A stretch of 64,000 nt of DNA from Hermatobates lingyangjiaoensis (taxonomy: Eukaryota; Arthropoda; Insecta; Hemiptera; Hermatobatidae): the NCBI GenBank assembly GCA_026182355.1, contig JAPFBL010000559.1:1-64000 (forward strand), read 5' to 3'. Both the position numbers and the translations under genes were made by a program. The notes under the pieces were generated by a model, which saw nothing but the letters and a program-made list of their open reading frames with translations, had not been told where the DNA came from and did no database searches. Positions 37,802 through 49,580 of this stretch are shown in pieces; position 1 is the stretch's first letter, and every line of letters starts with the position of its first letter.

Positions 37802-38165
37802 TATGAACGTTATCTACTTATGGAATCATATCACAGTATCCAACCTACTAATGGAAAACAAACCAGTCCGTGTGACTACGAGGTATTCAGATTAATACCA
37901 CACGAATTGTCAGCATTATTATAAGAAAAGTAAACCTTCTTCATTATAATTAATTCTCTTCTTCAACTGACTGGTTTTCAAACTTTATCATCACTTAGTT
38001 TGGTCCGGAAAATGGACAAGTCACGAAACCGATAGGGCAAAAGAGTAGTGTCCGAAAGATATCTTATGTTCTTTGTCTTATGGTATTGACACGAAGCGAT
38101 TACTTTTAATGTAATGTTTTAATGTTTTAGTGTATTTTAATGTTACTGGATTGTGTATTTTTATA

Positions 38166-38624
38166 TTCCTTAAGAAAAAACAGGAGAAAGATCCAAACCT
38201 CGCTAAAATAATATCTGCTACTAAAAGTTCGATTTCATCTGGAAGTCAATATGGATTAATTCATGGGATCATGAACAAGAACTTTGATCAGATGAAAAGA
38301 AATGGCTGCCAGTCATTCCAAGGTATATGCAAAAAGGTATACTCGGGCATTTCCACGACACACCTACAGACGGACACTTAGGCTTCGCCAGAACTTACGA
38401 CCGAATAAGGAAGAGATTTTATTAGTCGTGAATGTCAACGAAGGAAGACTAGTCCACAGAAGCCACTAGGTCATCTGATGCCCATACCTCGAGTGGTAGC
38501 CCCTTGGTATGCTAGAGGATTGGTATAGATCTTCGTGGTCGTTTTCCGAAATCTTCTAGGAGAATCAAGTAGATCTTTGTCTGCACGGACTATCTCAGCC
38601 GCTATGCTGTAACAAGAGCAGGAC
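38166..38624 (+). pseudogene. Ty3/gypsy integrase remnant
   Basis: From 38290 one frame encodes KKWLPVIPRYMQKGIL, then FHDTPTDGHLGFARTYDRI: the H2C2 zinc-binding start of an LTR-retrotransposon integrase (H..P..GHLG..RT..RI). After a TAG the frame continues into the core region near 38530-38620 (RGRFPKSSRRI, CTDYLSRYAVTRA). Stops and shifts show it is dead. No LTR is seen, and a TA-rich fold-back cuts it at about 38700. Confidence 0.75.
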
Positions 38625-38696
38625 ATAAATATATGTCGAAACGTTGGCAAAGAAGCGTTTTTAATATCCTGACCAAAGCCTCAAAAATCTCAAAAC

Positions 38697-38734
<38 letters not shown>

Positions 38735-38940
38735 TATATATATATAATATATATTGTAAAAGACGAGCCAATCCCTGTACGTATTACTTTGGGCACTTCT
38801 TATGGTTGTGGTTGTTTATTCGTTGAACACGTTTCTCCTTAGCACACTCCGTCTGCTCGGCCGCCTCATAATAATAATAAGAAGTGCCCAAAGTAATACG
38901 TAACAGGGATTGGCTCGTCTTTTACAATATCTAATCTGGC
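38625..38940. mobile_element. (TA)n-bounded fold-back without a clear ribozyme motif
   Basis: The arms at 38753-38812 and 38876-38932 (AAAAGACGAGCCAATCCCTG and its complement) are nearly perfect. The left flank is a TA tract at 38700-38752. Just left of it, GACATA...TATGTC, GAA, ACGT, T, GGC (about 38625-38655) is a partial ACGT-type motif. Confidence 0.65.
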
Positions 38941-38944
38941 ATTC

Positions 38945-40190
38945 AACATATAATATATATATTAACTTAGGATTTAAGAAAACGATTTGAAAATTGGCGA
39001 TAAAAGTTGAGAAAGTAGCATATGAGAAAACAATTAAAAAATAAAGCCACTAGTTTTTACCTTAAACATTATGAAAAGGGAGACAAGGAACTTTGCTAGG
39101 CCACAAAAATTCAGCGAAAAAAAAATTTATATAAAAATGGTAGAAATCAAGTAAAAGGAAGAAAGAAAGAAACAGCGGAAGGGTAGTGCTTTTATAAGGT
39201 GGAAAATTAGAAAGGAAACAATTAAGAAAGCTGCTGCACTTATCTTATCAACAACTAATTGATCTATTTAATAATACTAAGATTGATATCAATTAAATAA
39301 TGATTATTATTAATACTGACTCTGTAATGTTATGTTTATAATATAATTTTTGACAAACTAGCTTATTGGACTGTTTCCAGTTCTTAGAATGATTGGATGA
39401 TTAGTATGTCGGAATGGAGCACAGGTTGGTTCTTTCTTGCTAATACTTTACTGATGAGATGGTTTCTGCTTCTGATTTATGTGTCGGCACGTATAAAAAA
39501 ACTGCTCTCACACTCACGAAATGATTTATAAGTGATATTATTTCATAGATAATAAATTATTCCGTCATTGTAACGTAGACGTGATGTTCTTCCAGCAAAC
39601 GTGACGTCATTGCCAACGTCATACTTAACATTCTTCAGCGTATCCTCCTTCTCAGGGTTGCAAATATAAAGTTGCTAAAAAATTAATAAGTTTTGGGTTT
39701 TCGTGCAGACTTTAATATGTATTTAGTGATGGATATTTATTTATGAGAGTAAGTTGTTAATTTAGCTACATTCAGGAGATTTAGAACACGTAATTGTTAT
39801 ATGTATTTTTTCATGCAACTAGATGTTTTTCAGCTGCTTTAACTAAACTAAGGTAAATGAAGAAAAATAAGCTTAATAAAAGTGCTTAAAGCTAAAAAAT
39901 ATTCATTGAAATCAGTTTACTGAAGTAAAATTTTTGTTATTAAGTTTATCTTTATAGAACGAATTAATCATATTACGTCTCCACACAAAAAAAGTTTAAT
40001 ATCAAAACTAAAAATTCGTTTCGAACAGTTAGTATTCTTCTTCAGGTTTACATCTAAAAAAAAAATACATATAAGTATTGCAACGTTATTGCAGCTTTGC
40101 ATTATATGTTAATGCAACGGGACACGACTTTGACTTCATACTCTGCACAGATACGCCATAGAGGCGGACATCATGACTAGGTGTGGTACT
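38945..40190. other. 5' flank of the minus-strand gene; one worn family G arm
   Basis: 40017-40058 (minus) holds CTGAAGA, A, GAATA..TGTTC, GAA, ACGAAT: a family G copy with damaged stem III. The rest shows no gene. Confidence 0.4.
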
Positions 40191-40194
40191 GCGA

Positions 40195-40584
40195 GTTTGT
40201 ATATATACTACGCTTACCATTGATTCCGAGCCACTATCCGTTTCCATTCAAACGATTGCAATGGTTCCGTCAGCGTCTTTTTTGCAATGACGGTAACTAA
40301 AACGCGAGGGGAATCTATCTACCGCAGGAATTGAAGTTAGTGAGACCAAGTTTTTCTCACATGGTTAACTGTAGTTTGCTTTCTGAAGAGTCAGAGGTTC
40401 ACACTCTTTGTTCTTCCATTAACCTGAAGGACAGAGAGCTATAGTAATGTGGTGTATACAGAGCCATTTGCTTAACACTGTACTAATTATGATATTTTCT
40501 ACTATTCTATAATTTCTAATGATATTTTGGAATATTATGAATAATCGAATTTTTGATTCCTTCAAAGACGGGTACGTTTGCTAG
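40195..40584 (+). mobile_element. Second Helitron helicase/tail remnant
   Basis: It is the same segment as 3440-3806 with more damage (GCTTACCATTGATTCCGAGC onward), ending in the hairpin remnant TTCAAAGACGG and CTAG at 40581-40584. Confidence 0.75.
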
Positions 40585-40717
40585 TAGAATATAAATAAAA
40601 AGTTTGCTCTGATAATGTAGATATGAAATAACTTTCGATAAACTGCTTTTATGGAATGATAGGAATGGATATGGACACTAGGAATTAATGACTCCTAGTG
40701 TTGAAATATAAAACAAT

Positions 40718-41090
40718 TGCTTTATCGACATCTATTTTATTCCTTGGGGGTCTATCTTAATTATCTCGACATCCATATTAGTTATATCGGCATCCATTTT
40801 GTTGTATCAGCGTCCATTCTTTTAATTGGCATCCATCTTAATTATGTTGGCATCCATTTTAGTTATATCGGCATTCATTTTAGCTACATCGGCATCCATT
40901 TTGTTATATCAGAGTCCATTTTGTTACATTGGCATCCATCTTAATTATGTTGGCATCCATTTTAGTTATATCGGCATTCATTTTAGCTACATCAGCATCC
41001 ATTTTGTTATATCAGAGTCCATTTTGTTACATTGGCATCCATCTTAATTATGTTGGCATCCATTTTAGTTTATTGACATCCATTTTTAAT
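40718..41090. repeat. 21-bp minisatellite with 103-bp higher-order unit
   Basis: The unit resembles TTGGCATCCATTTTAGTTATA. Five variants (one 19 bp) make a 103-bp higher-order unit: GGCATCCATCTTAATTATG recurs at 40828, 40931 and 41034. It is open in some frames only because 21 is a multiple of three. Confidence 0.85.
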
Positions 41091-41094
41091 ATAA

Positions 41095-42205
41095 TAAAAT
41101 ATTAAAAATAATATGAGAATAATAAGGAAAGATTTCTACATGATCTACTTACTAGATGAGGTGTATCAAAGAGATAATCGAGCATATCTAATTGCTTCAA
41201 TTAAATTACAGCCACAAATCAAAGTCATCATAATTAGGTAGTATAATAATTCATTGTATACAATAGACACCTAGGTAGATTACTACATCATACTGTGGTC
41301 ATTAGAATAGTATTATGATCTATCAATTTATTGATATATATAATAAAAACAATAATCAGACGAATAGAAATCAACGTGTAAACCACAGTAAGATATCAGA
41401 GAAATGACCAAGATATTTGAACCAAAAAAAGTGGTCTTCATCAGAGTCCAAACTGAGAAATGATTTTTGTCCACTATAAATGCGGACTTTGTGCTTTGCT
41501 GTTCAGTTTTCAGAATTACTGTACAGTATCTTAAAAACTTCTTTTCTTAACTCTCAGAAGTATTGACTCCGTATCAGTATCAGTTTGGACTCCTGATCTA
41601 CCATTACAGAGGCGACACGTAAGCCACTGGACTACCCTGTTCCACTGCGTTTCCACTGGAGCAGGTATATTATTCCTCCATTCATTATTTTTCATGGTTT
41701 GATTAAAATTTGGAGTTTTTCTGAAAAAACACTACATGTTTTAAGCGTGTTGTTTTATTAATAATACTGGTTTATGTAGACTGCTTATATAATTCCCAAG
41801 TATGTAAATTAAACTAAACTCTCCGGTATTAACATTTTGCATGTAAGAATAAATTTGATCTAGCTTTTCTTTGAGATTTTATCGAATTTTTTTTAACTAA
41901 CTGAACTAAAACAGCTTTTATAAACAGTAAATATGATGTGCCCTGTGAAAACGGGAATTCTCAAACTAGGTAAAAGCATGGGTGAGGTGGTTTGGTACTG
42001 TCATGTCAAACCAATTTACAGCTGAAAGCGATAAACATCTTTATCGCATTTAGGCGGTCACACATTTCACGCACAACTCTCTTCCACATTATCATATTAG
42101 AATTGATTATAGCGGTTTATAACAATTCAATTGTTATAAAACAATATTTTACTGTAATAACTACATATTATTTTCATTTTTTCTAAAATGGATTTTCAGA
42201 TTATT
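41095..42205. mobile_element. AT-rich flank with a degraded family R arm
   Basis: At 41340-41452 a left arm of family R keeps CTGATGA, A, GACC...GGTT but has CAA for GAA. The rest has no recognised feature; 41615-41650 resembles a SINE A-box segment. Confidence 0.4.
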
Positions 42206-42209
42206 GTTT

Positions 42210-42724
42210 TAAGAAGTCCTATAAGTTTAATTCTTAAACGAAGGTTTATTCAGTATGACCTAATATCACAAATAATGGCAAAGTATTAGATCTGGAGTAG
42301 AGTAGGTTAGGTTAGGTTAGGTTACAGTGGTAGTCCCACAAGGGAACACACTTAGGCCGATCATTGGCCCTTTGTGATACCACATAATGAAGATTGATTC
42401 CACAGTGGGAGTCCTAAATTTTGCCTAACTCAAGTGTATTTAGAGTAGGGATCTTTAATGAGTACCTGACATCGTACAGGCTCGGGTCCGACAGTTTAAC
42501 GTCCTTCTACGAGGGACGACGTGCTCAGATTTATTCACCTCCCGCGTGAATAAATCGAGGGCCAGGTGGGGATCGAACCCCGGTCCTATCAGTTCAGAGG
42601 CGAGCACGTAACCACTGAGCTAGCCTGACCCCTAAGAAGTCCTATAAGTTTAATTTTTAAACGAGGATTTGTTCAGTACGACCTGATATCACAAATAATG
42701 ACAAAGTATTAGATAGGAGTAGTG
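42210..42724 (-). mobile_element. Full-length SINE flanked by a 92-bp direct duplication
   Basis: The SINE (42303-42632) lies on the minus strand, with B box (plus strand GGGGATCGAACCCC, near 42570) and A box near the right end. Its 3' tail is four TTAGG units on the plus strand (42303-42322). The flanks 42211-42302 and 42633-42724 (TAAGAAGTCCTATAAGTTTAA onward) are near-identical, far longer than a normal SINE target duplication. Confidence 0.8.
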
Positions 42725-42729
42725 TATCC

Positions 42730-43320
42730 GGTTTTGTAATATCCTGATGTATGTCATATCCCTCTAGATCTGACATAAGGATGCTGCTAAATATTCCAAG
42801 TGTATCACTTAGCAATAGCCTTGTTTTTAACCTAAAAGTCAATTCAGCAGTTCAAATCATTTGTTGATCTACATTCCTTTCATTTTTATGTGGTGCACCA
42901 ACTCTGCAATTATAGAAGTTGACATAATATCTCCCTAAGAGAGTTTACGCCAAATATTTCATATTACACGGCTTATCATAAAAAAAATAAATTAGCATAC
43001 ATTTCTGATCAGAGAAAACAATTTAAATTAAAAAATTCTTTTGTAAAGTCATTAAACTTATAACTGTATTTCCAGTAACAGTTTTCATTTTAATAAGAGC
43101 AAATCAACTTTAAATATTCAAGTTATAATTTCAACAAGTGAAACATACAAATTTCAGATACGTACAAATATAATAATTTTCAAGCAGAAACGTGTAGTTA
43201 GGATATGCAGCAATATCAATTAGCAAATTAATAAAAACAATGAGCGTAACTAATTAACACTTTTAAGTCATGTCTATAATTCTAGATATATTGGCTCTCT
43301 GGTAACACAGGTAGCACCCG
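42730..43320. other. Intergenic AT-rich sequence
   Basis: Nothing recognised. Confidence 0.4.
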
Positions 43321-43327
43321 TGTCATT

Positions 43328-44345
43328 AAAGCTTTTTTTTTACTTTACTATAAGTAAAATATAGTAATCGTGAAAAAATTCGATCTCGAGATTTTGACAG
43401 AATTACATGTTTTGAGGCCCAGAAGTCGTTTTATGAAGTTTTTACGATGATGTCTGTGTGTGTGTGGGTGGGTGGGTTAGTGTGTTAGCATTGCTTGTTA
43501 CCACGCTACGGTCAAGAATCTTTGATGGATATAGTTGATATTTTACAGAAAAATGGGCCCTATAAAGACGAAGATCCCTATTGTTTGGGATGAATTATGC
43601 ATGATGGGAAAGTCACTTTTTTTCCAAAAACCGTTTTTTTTTCTTCTGTAGTTGTGCAGTAAGCTAATGTAGTAGTATTCACTCACTCTAAACGATTAAT
43701 GCTGTCTCCAAGCAAGTGAAATTTTATTATAAATCCTCGAACACTTAGCAATTATCTGTAAGCAGATCAACCTAAAGAATAATACTACATGTTTTCTCTT
43801 TATTGTATAATTATATTCGTAGTATAATTATAATTTGTATAATTATAATTTTGTTGTATTTGTAGTATAATTATAATATATTGTATAATTATATTTTTCA
43901 ATTATTTACAGGATCATTTTTACTTTACTGTAAGTAAAGTATAGTGATTGTGAAAAAATTCGATCTCGAGATTTTGACATTTTAAATTAAGAATTATCTT
44001 AAAATGACATCTTTTCTTAGTTGTTTCTGACATATGTCAGACAAGATAGAAATATTTTCAAATTTTAAATGGGAAATTTTGTCTTAAATATTCAATGTAG
44101 AAGGAGGCCAGATTATATAATGATATTCCATGCATCAGTGGTGTGATATACCAAAATAACTATATATATTGATAAGTGAATCAATCACTATCTGTACTAC
44201 CTCCAGGAATGAAAGACTAATAAATATCTAAATGTCTAAACATCTCCTATTTAGACATTTATATTATACCTAAATGGAACATTATTTACTATATACCCAG
44301 GAAGTATGATATTATGTTTACTTATAGTAAAGTTGAGTGTAGGCC
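43328..44345. mobile_element. Unclassified interspersed repeat (ACTTTACTATAAGTAAA family)
   Basis: Starts TTTACTTTACTATAAGTAAA at 43330 and at 43919 are each followed by GTGAAAAAATTCGATCTCGA. The far end at 44318-44335 (GTTTACTTATAGTAAAG) is the inverse of the start. Relatives lie at 50275-51010 and 54186-54400. A damaged family G arm lies within (43650-43780). No coding. Confidence 0.55.
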
Positions 44346-44349
44346 ACTC

Positions 44350-44895
44350 CAAATGTTTAAATAATGTAAAATATTATTTAGATTCTGAGGAATTTAAGTT
44401 CTAACTGTAGAGAAAGGATTCCTTGGATTTGAAAAGCATGGAGCGCCTCTGGTGTAGCCTAAAATATTATGCTGCAAATTTCAAAAATTAAACCATTACT
44501 ATACAGTCATACCTCGGTTCTCAAACCATATTTCATATTTTCTCGAACAAAATTTAGATTATTTTGCTTCGGTTGTCATATAATAAAACTCGTTACTCGA
44601 ACGTTCAAGATAAGTCGAGAAAATATGACAGCGTTTATGCGTCCATATGGAAAAAACTCCAGAACTTTGTTGAATTTTATCATCCAGATAAAGTAACCAG
44701 TAAAACTTTGAATTATTTTAATGACGTTTTCATAACCACTATTCTAAATACAATCTGCTATCTTCATACAATTTGTTCGAAATTAATATTACAATAGTTT
44801 TTTTTAAAAAAGCTGCTTTTTAGTCTTGAAAAAGATTAAATAGAAAATTTCTTTTCGGAACTCACACAATTCGGTTTTCGAACGACCTTCTGAAA
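44350..44895. other. Intergenic sequence
   Basis: No recognised feature; the short open frames have no support. Confidence 0.4.
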
Positions 44896-44898
44896 CAG

Positions 44899-45680
44899 GT
44901 AATGGTATCGAACCCAGTTATGGTCGAGAACCCAGTTATGGTGGAAAACCCAGTTATGGTGGAAAACCCAGTTATGGTCGAGAACCAAGTTATGGTCAAG
45001 AACCCAGTTATGGTCGAGAACCCAGTTACGGTGGAGAACCCAGTTATGGTCCAGAACCAAGATATGGTCAAAAACCCAGTTATGGTCGGGAACCAAGTTG
45101 TGGTCAAGAAGCCAGTTATGGTGGAGAACCCAGTTATGGTTGAGAACCAAGTTATGGTCAAAAACCCAGTTATAGTGGAGAACCCAGTTATGGTGGAGAA
45201 CCCAGTTATGGTCGGGAACCAAGTTGTGGTCAAGAACCCAGTTATGGTTGAGAACCTAGTTATGGTCAATAACCCAGTTATGGTCAAGAACCCAGTTATG
45301 GTCAAGAACCCAGTTATGGTGGAGAACCCTGTTATGGTGGAGAACCCAGTTATGGTGGAGAACCAAGTTATGGTGGAGAACCCAGTTATGGTTGAGAATT
45401 CAGTTATGGTCGAGAACCCAGTTATGGTGGAGAACCCAGTTATGGTCGGGAACCAAGTTGTGGTCAAGAACCCAGTTATGGTGGAGAACCCAGTTATGGT
45501 TGAGAACCTAGTTATGGTCAAGAACCCAGTTATGGTCAAGAACCCAGTTATGGTGGAGAACCCTGTTATGGTGGAGAACCCAGTTATGGTGGAGAACCAA
45601 GTTATGGTGGAGAACCCAGTTATGGTTGAGAATTCAGTTATGGTCGAGAACCCAGTTATGTCGAGAACCCAGTTATGGCT
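44899..45680. repeat. 18-bp minisatellite, ~43 units, open on both strands
   Basis: The unit is GTTATGGTGGAGAACCCA. Variants form a 234-bp (13-unit) higher-order repeat: GTCGGGAACC recurs at 45211 and 45445, and GGAGAACCCT at 45321 and 45555. The frames (PVMVEN repeats on plus, TITGFS repeats on minus) stay open because 18 is a multiple of three. Confidence 0.9.
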
Positions 45681-45684
45681 GTAA

Positions 45685-46480
45685 TTAAGAGGAAGGTGCT
45701 AGACAAAAGAATATGCCTTCATCTATTATTAGGAGTTCTTCTCTATTTGTTTGATCATCTATTGACAAGAAGAAATCATAACTAAGATTTGTAGCCAGTA
45801 GATTCATTAAGAGTTTCTATCAGCTCTAGTCAATTCTTCCCAAATCTCTTAAATTAGCTTCAACTGATTAATCCAGGCAGTTCAGTTTGCATTGACTTCA
45901 TTCAATGGCATCAGTTAAACTCTAATCCCTTCTGCAAATCCACTAAAAATAGAACTTTCAAACTAAAAACCCTGATTCATTAGTCTTTACCATTGAAAAT
46001 GTTAACTTGAGTTTTAAATAGCTGTGCAATCATGCTTAGCTATGACGTAAATTATTGCACAACTTTATCAAATACGTAACATTGTCACTAACGTAACAAT
46101 TAACAATTATTCACTTTAGAATTATTAATTATTTAAAACTTTAAATTACATGACACAGAAAAAAGATAAAATGCCCTCTTACTAAATTCAATATTTGGGA
46201 CTGTTGTTCTTCATCGGGAGAAGTTTTGATTTAATAATCAAATGGAGGCGGGCCTCCAATAATCATATGTGGGCCTCATCAGACGCTATTAAGGTCAAAC
46301 TACGGTGATCAGTGGTCACTTGTTTAATGATCTGAACAGTAAAGCAGTTATTGACAGGAAGGTTATGACTTAGCATGGATAGCTACAGGAAGGTTTTTGC
46401 ACTGACCGACTGAAGTCCTATGGCAATTCATACGCTCATTGAGCTTTGTGGAAGTCATACCAATGTATTAATAATTATTT
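45685..46480. other. Intergenic sequence with one worn solo motif
   Basis: 46150-46230 is a family T-like left arm with CCGATGA core and ATATT; inactive. The rest is unremarkable. Confidence 0.4.
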
Positions 46481-46484
46481 ATTA

Positions 46485-46775
46485 ATTCACTTAATAAACG
46501 GAAAAACGATCCAAACTGGACACAAAACAGTTCAAAATGGAAGATAAGTAGTACACAAAGTAAAGAAATACACTTACAAACTCAAATTTTCGGGAAATCC
46601 GTCTTCAGGAGAAAAAAGAAAGTTACTAGCTGTTGCATCTACAACGTGTTTGGTCTCCATTTCTCTTTTCTCCTGAAGACGTATTGCCCGAAAGTTTGAG
46701 TTTGTAAGTATGTTTCTTTACCTTGTGTGCTACCTATCCTCAATTTCGAACTGTAATTATTTATTAATACATGCG
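46485..46775. mobile_element. Fold-back element, family F
   Basis: The arms 46487-46611 and 46655-46760 are inverted. The minus motif 46611-46581 is intact: CTC, CTGAAGA, C, GGATTTCCC, GAA, AATT, T, GAG. The plus copy has AGTT for AATT. The flanks AATTATTTATTAA repeat on both sides. Confidence 0.75.
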
Positions 46776-46779
46776 AATT

Positions 46780-47225
46780 AATAAATAATAATGGTGTGGA
46801 GGAGATCACACTCACTTTAATCCATACATTTTGTTTATGTTTTTTTATTTTTTACTAAAAATTAGTTTTCAGTGGTCTATATATAAATGATTGTTGACAT
46901 GAATGGAATTGCTTCAGTTATACTTATACTGTTCAATGCAACATAGTATTTTCTTTTACATAGTATATTAGAAAGGAATTAAAAGTTCCTAATTACTCAG
47001 TTTACATTTTTCGATGTACTCATCTCCCGATCGTACCGAAACATTCGCTTCATAAAGGAAAGTTATTACTTGCCTCTGACAAGACAATTCTCCAATTAAC
47101 AAACCTGACAAAACTATCTTCACTGTTTTCTTTATAGTGTACCATCATGAGCCAATAATAAATTAGTTTATAATAATAATTATATATATTTTCTTCTATG
47201 TTATTAAGTCATGATACCAGATTTA
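46780..47225. other. Intergenic sequence
   Basis: Nothing recognised. Confidence 0.4.
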
Positions 47226-47227
47226 TT

Positions 47228-47475
47228 AGAGTTAAGATTATGCTGATTGATAATCGTTAAAATTCTAGAAAATTCTCAAAATATTTATTTTCATGGAACT
47301 TTAATCAAGGATCTAATTTTAGACTGATGTTATTAGTCCCACACTTTTCATCTTATTATAGTACTGGTGTGCATATATGTACATTGATAAAAAAAAACCA
47401 AAATTTTTCGTAAACAAAACGTATTATTAAAATCATAAAAAAAATGGTTTAAATTAAATTAACTGTAAGCTAAAA
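47228..47475. mobile_element. Internal fragment of the hAT element
   Basis: ATTTATTTTCATGGAA...CTTTAATCAAGGATCTAA and AAATTAAATTAACTG match the inner part of 7475-8045 and 34035-34872; both ends are missing. It supplies an uninterrupted version of the site hit at 34240. Confidence 0.75.
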
Positions 47476-47479
47476 TTGA

Positions 47480-48240
47480 TGATATTAGAAGACAACTTAT
47501 TTTGCTCGAGTGTCAACTTGGCTTAAAGTGAGCTTTTTGCGGCTTCAAAGGCTAGATGTATTCGGTTGAGTCAGTCCGCAGTTATTACTTACCGGTAGAC
47601 GCCCTTACTGCGCACACCTCCACTAAGAACGGTATAACTCTACACCTAGGTTTGGGGGCCAGAACAGACCAGTGCTTTACGCATTGCACCTCTGACTGCT
47701 AGATTTGAGGTTCGGTGCTCGTTTTGACCCTCGATTTTTCAAATCTGTGCACGTAGTCCCTTATTGAGGACATCAAGCTGTTGAACGCAATCATATACGA
47801 TGTCAGATATTCATTAAAGATCTCTAGCTTAAATACACTTGAGTTTGTATCGTAAAGGTAAAACAAAGGTATAGGAAAGTAAAATATTCTGTGTTCTCTC
47901 TTAGGACTCCAAATATCCAAAGTTTTATGATGTACTGTTTATGATTTTAACAATTTATGCATACATTTAATTACTATATTCTTATTTATTGTACGTAATG
48001 TCAAACAAGTGCTCAAATAGTGTTCCGAGCGACCAAAGCGAGAGTCTCGTGCATCAGTACGAGTCTATTCACAGTTACCAGACGAGTCTTACTACGCTTC
48101 ATCTAACTGGTTACCATAACTAGTTTTAGGCTCGTAAGTTAATTGGTCTTTGTTTCCTTCATGCAGCTTTCGTGGTCGTTTTGCTTCGTGGTCTGGCCGT
48201 ATTACTCCTTGTTAGACATCTTAATACATTAAAGGGAACA
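47480..48240. other. Intergenic, moderately GC-rich in places
   Basis: 47490-47720 and 48010-48200 are less AT-rich and probably old retroelement pieces, not identified. Confidence 0.3.
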
Positions 48241-48286
48241 TATATATAAATATTCCCTTTAATACACTTGTTAAGCTATATCTTCT

Positions 48287-48560
48287 TTAGAGCTGTTCTG
48301 GGCTTTGGATTCTGGGAAGAAGGGAGTTTACCAGAGGGTTAGGGTGGTTTAGGATCTTTGAATTCTCATTGAAGGTTAGGCGTGCAATATAGGCCTCAAC
48401 TGTCTCCAATCCGAGGTCCCTACGAATGTCCACGTTCCTAGCATAAATCGGAGCTTCGGCCACAAGGTGAGCACATTTGTTCTGCACGGTCTGAAGTATG
48501 TTTTTTTATAGTTCCAAACGCTCACGCTTTTTATAGACAAATCCACTAAAACTATATAGA
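48287..48560 (-). pseudogene. Jockey-type non-LTR 3' end remnant
   Basis: Minus strand: QNKCAHLVAEAPIYARN, VDIRRDLGLETVEAYI, then HPNPLVNSLLPRI and a stop. This is the conserved C-terminal thumb region of jockey reverse transcriptases, as also seen at 12840-13035. A frameshift precedes it. Confidence 0.8.
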
Positions 48561-48826
48561 ATATCAGGGTAATATAACTAGACAAACTAACTAAATAATA
48601 ATCCAATGATCAAAAGGAAAACATTTCGTGGTGGACATCACTAATAATATTTATAATACTTATCAGATAACTAAAGGTAGATAGTTCATTAACTGTGCAA
48701 TCTGTTTTAGTGTGGTTATTTACTCATGTTAAGAAAAGTAATAAGTCTACACACAAAAACGTTTATTACAAGAAACTAAAGAAACTAAGGAAGAATTGAA
48801 GAACACAAAAAGAGTATATTCAATAA

Positions 48827-49060
48827 AGAGAAGCAAATAAAACTAGTGACCATTTCATTTCCCACTTTGCAAAACACCTTATAACTAATAGCCATAGTTT
48901 TGATCCAAATACTAATTTAAAAATTTTACTTATCAATAATAAGTATCAGGAAATAGCAGGGTTAGAGACTTTTGAAATAAACAAACCTTCAGAAAGAACC
49001 TCTCCCTCCTTATGTATTAATGATGGAACAGATACCAAAATGTACAAAATTGCTAGACCT
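48827..49060 (+). pseudogene. Penelope-like GIY-YIG region remnant
   Basis: One open stretch reads SDHFISHFAKHLITNSHSFD, then LKILLINNKYQEIAGLETFE and INKPSERT. This layout (FAKHL..NHSF, KiLh.....LE..EI.K) is what I know from the C-terminal GIY-YIG endonuclease region of Penelope-like elements. An upstream stop and later stops make it non-functional. The assignment is from memory and needs a search. Confidence 0.55.
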
Positions 49061-49537
49061 TTTTTATATATAATTAGAAAGATGCGTTTTCCTCTTGCTA
49101 AAATAGCCAAAGTGTTAAGTATAAGAGTGACAGTCAGCTCATGTTCTCATCGTACAGTTAGGCTAATATACCTGGCAAGACCTCCTTAATTACTTTGAAC
49201 TCCCTCCTACCCCTAAAAACACTCCCTGACACCCTCAGTCCTCGCTTGGTCTCACCTCCCGAACAACCACCCCAGCAGAGCAGGTAATTAAGAATATCTT
49301 TTATATATAAATTAGACATGTCTCAGTATGTAGTTTTAAGTTAAGGATCAATTTAAGCCATTTCAATATTATTTCCGTTATCACTCAATAGTGTCAGATG
49401 TATTCATTAATAAATTAATTAATAAATTAAATTAATTAATAAATTAATAAATTAAATAAATAAATTAATTAATAAATTAATTAATTTGCCCCTACGTTCC
49501 CAATGCTCTTAAATGCATATATATTTTTTTCTAGATG

Positions 49538-49580
49538 TTACCTGAAGAAGAACTTCAAGTGTTCGAAACACGTTGTTTAG
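49538..49580 (+). ncRNA. Hammerhead-like motif downstream of the Penelope-like frame
   Basis: CTGAAGA, A, GAACTTCAAGTGTTC (four pairs), GAA, ACACGT, T, G. Stem III has lost perfect symmetry and stem I is two pairs, so it is decayed, but its position matches the LTR of a Penelope-like element. Confidence 0.5.

Noticed and set aside
37727..37924. Small plus-strand open frame near 37.8 kb as a divergent gene
   Set aside because: It overlaps the X-box and CRE of the minus-strand gene, has no recognisable motif, and its length is unremarkable.
40718..41090. CRISPR-like array
   Set aside because: The units are contiguous with no unique spacers, and the genome is eukaryotic.
44902..45684. 260-residue open frame on plus (and 225 on minus) as a protein-coding gene
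   Set aside because: It is an 18-bp minisatellite; both strands are open because the unit is a multiple of three. No splice or start context supports coding.
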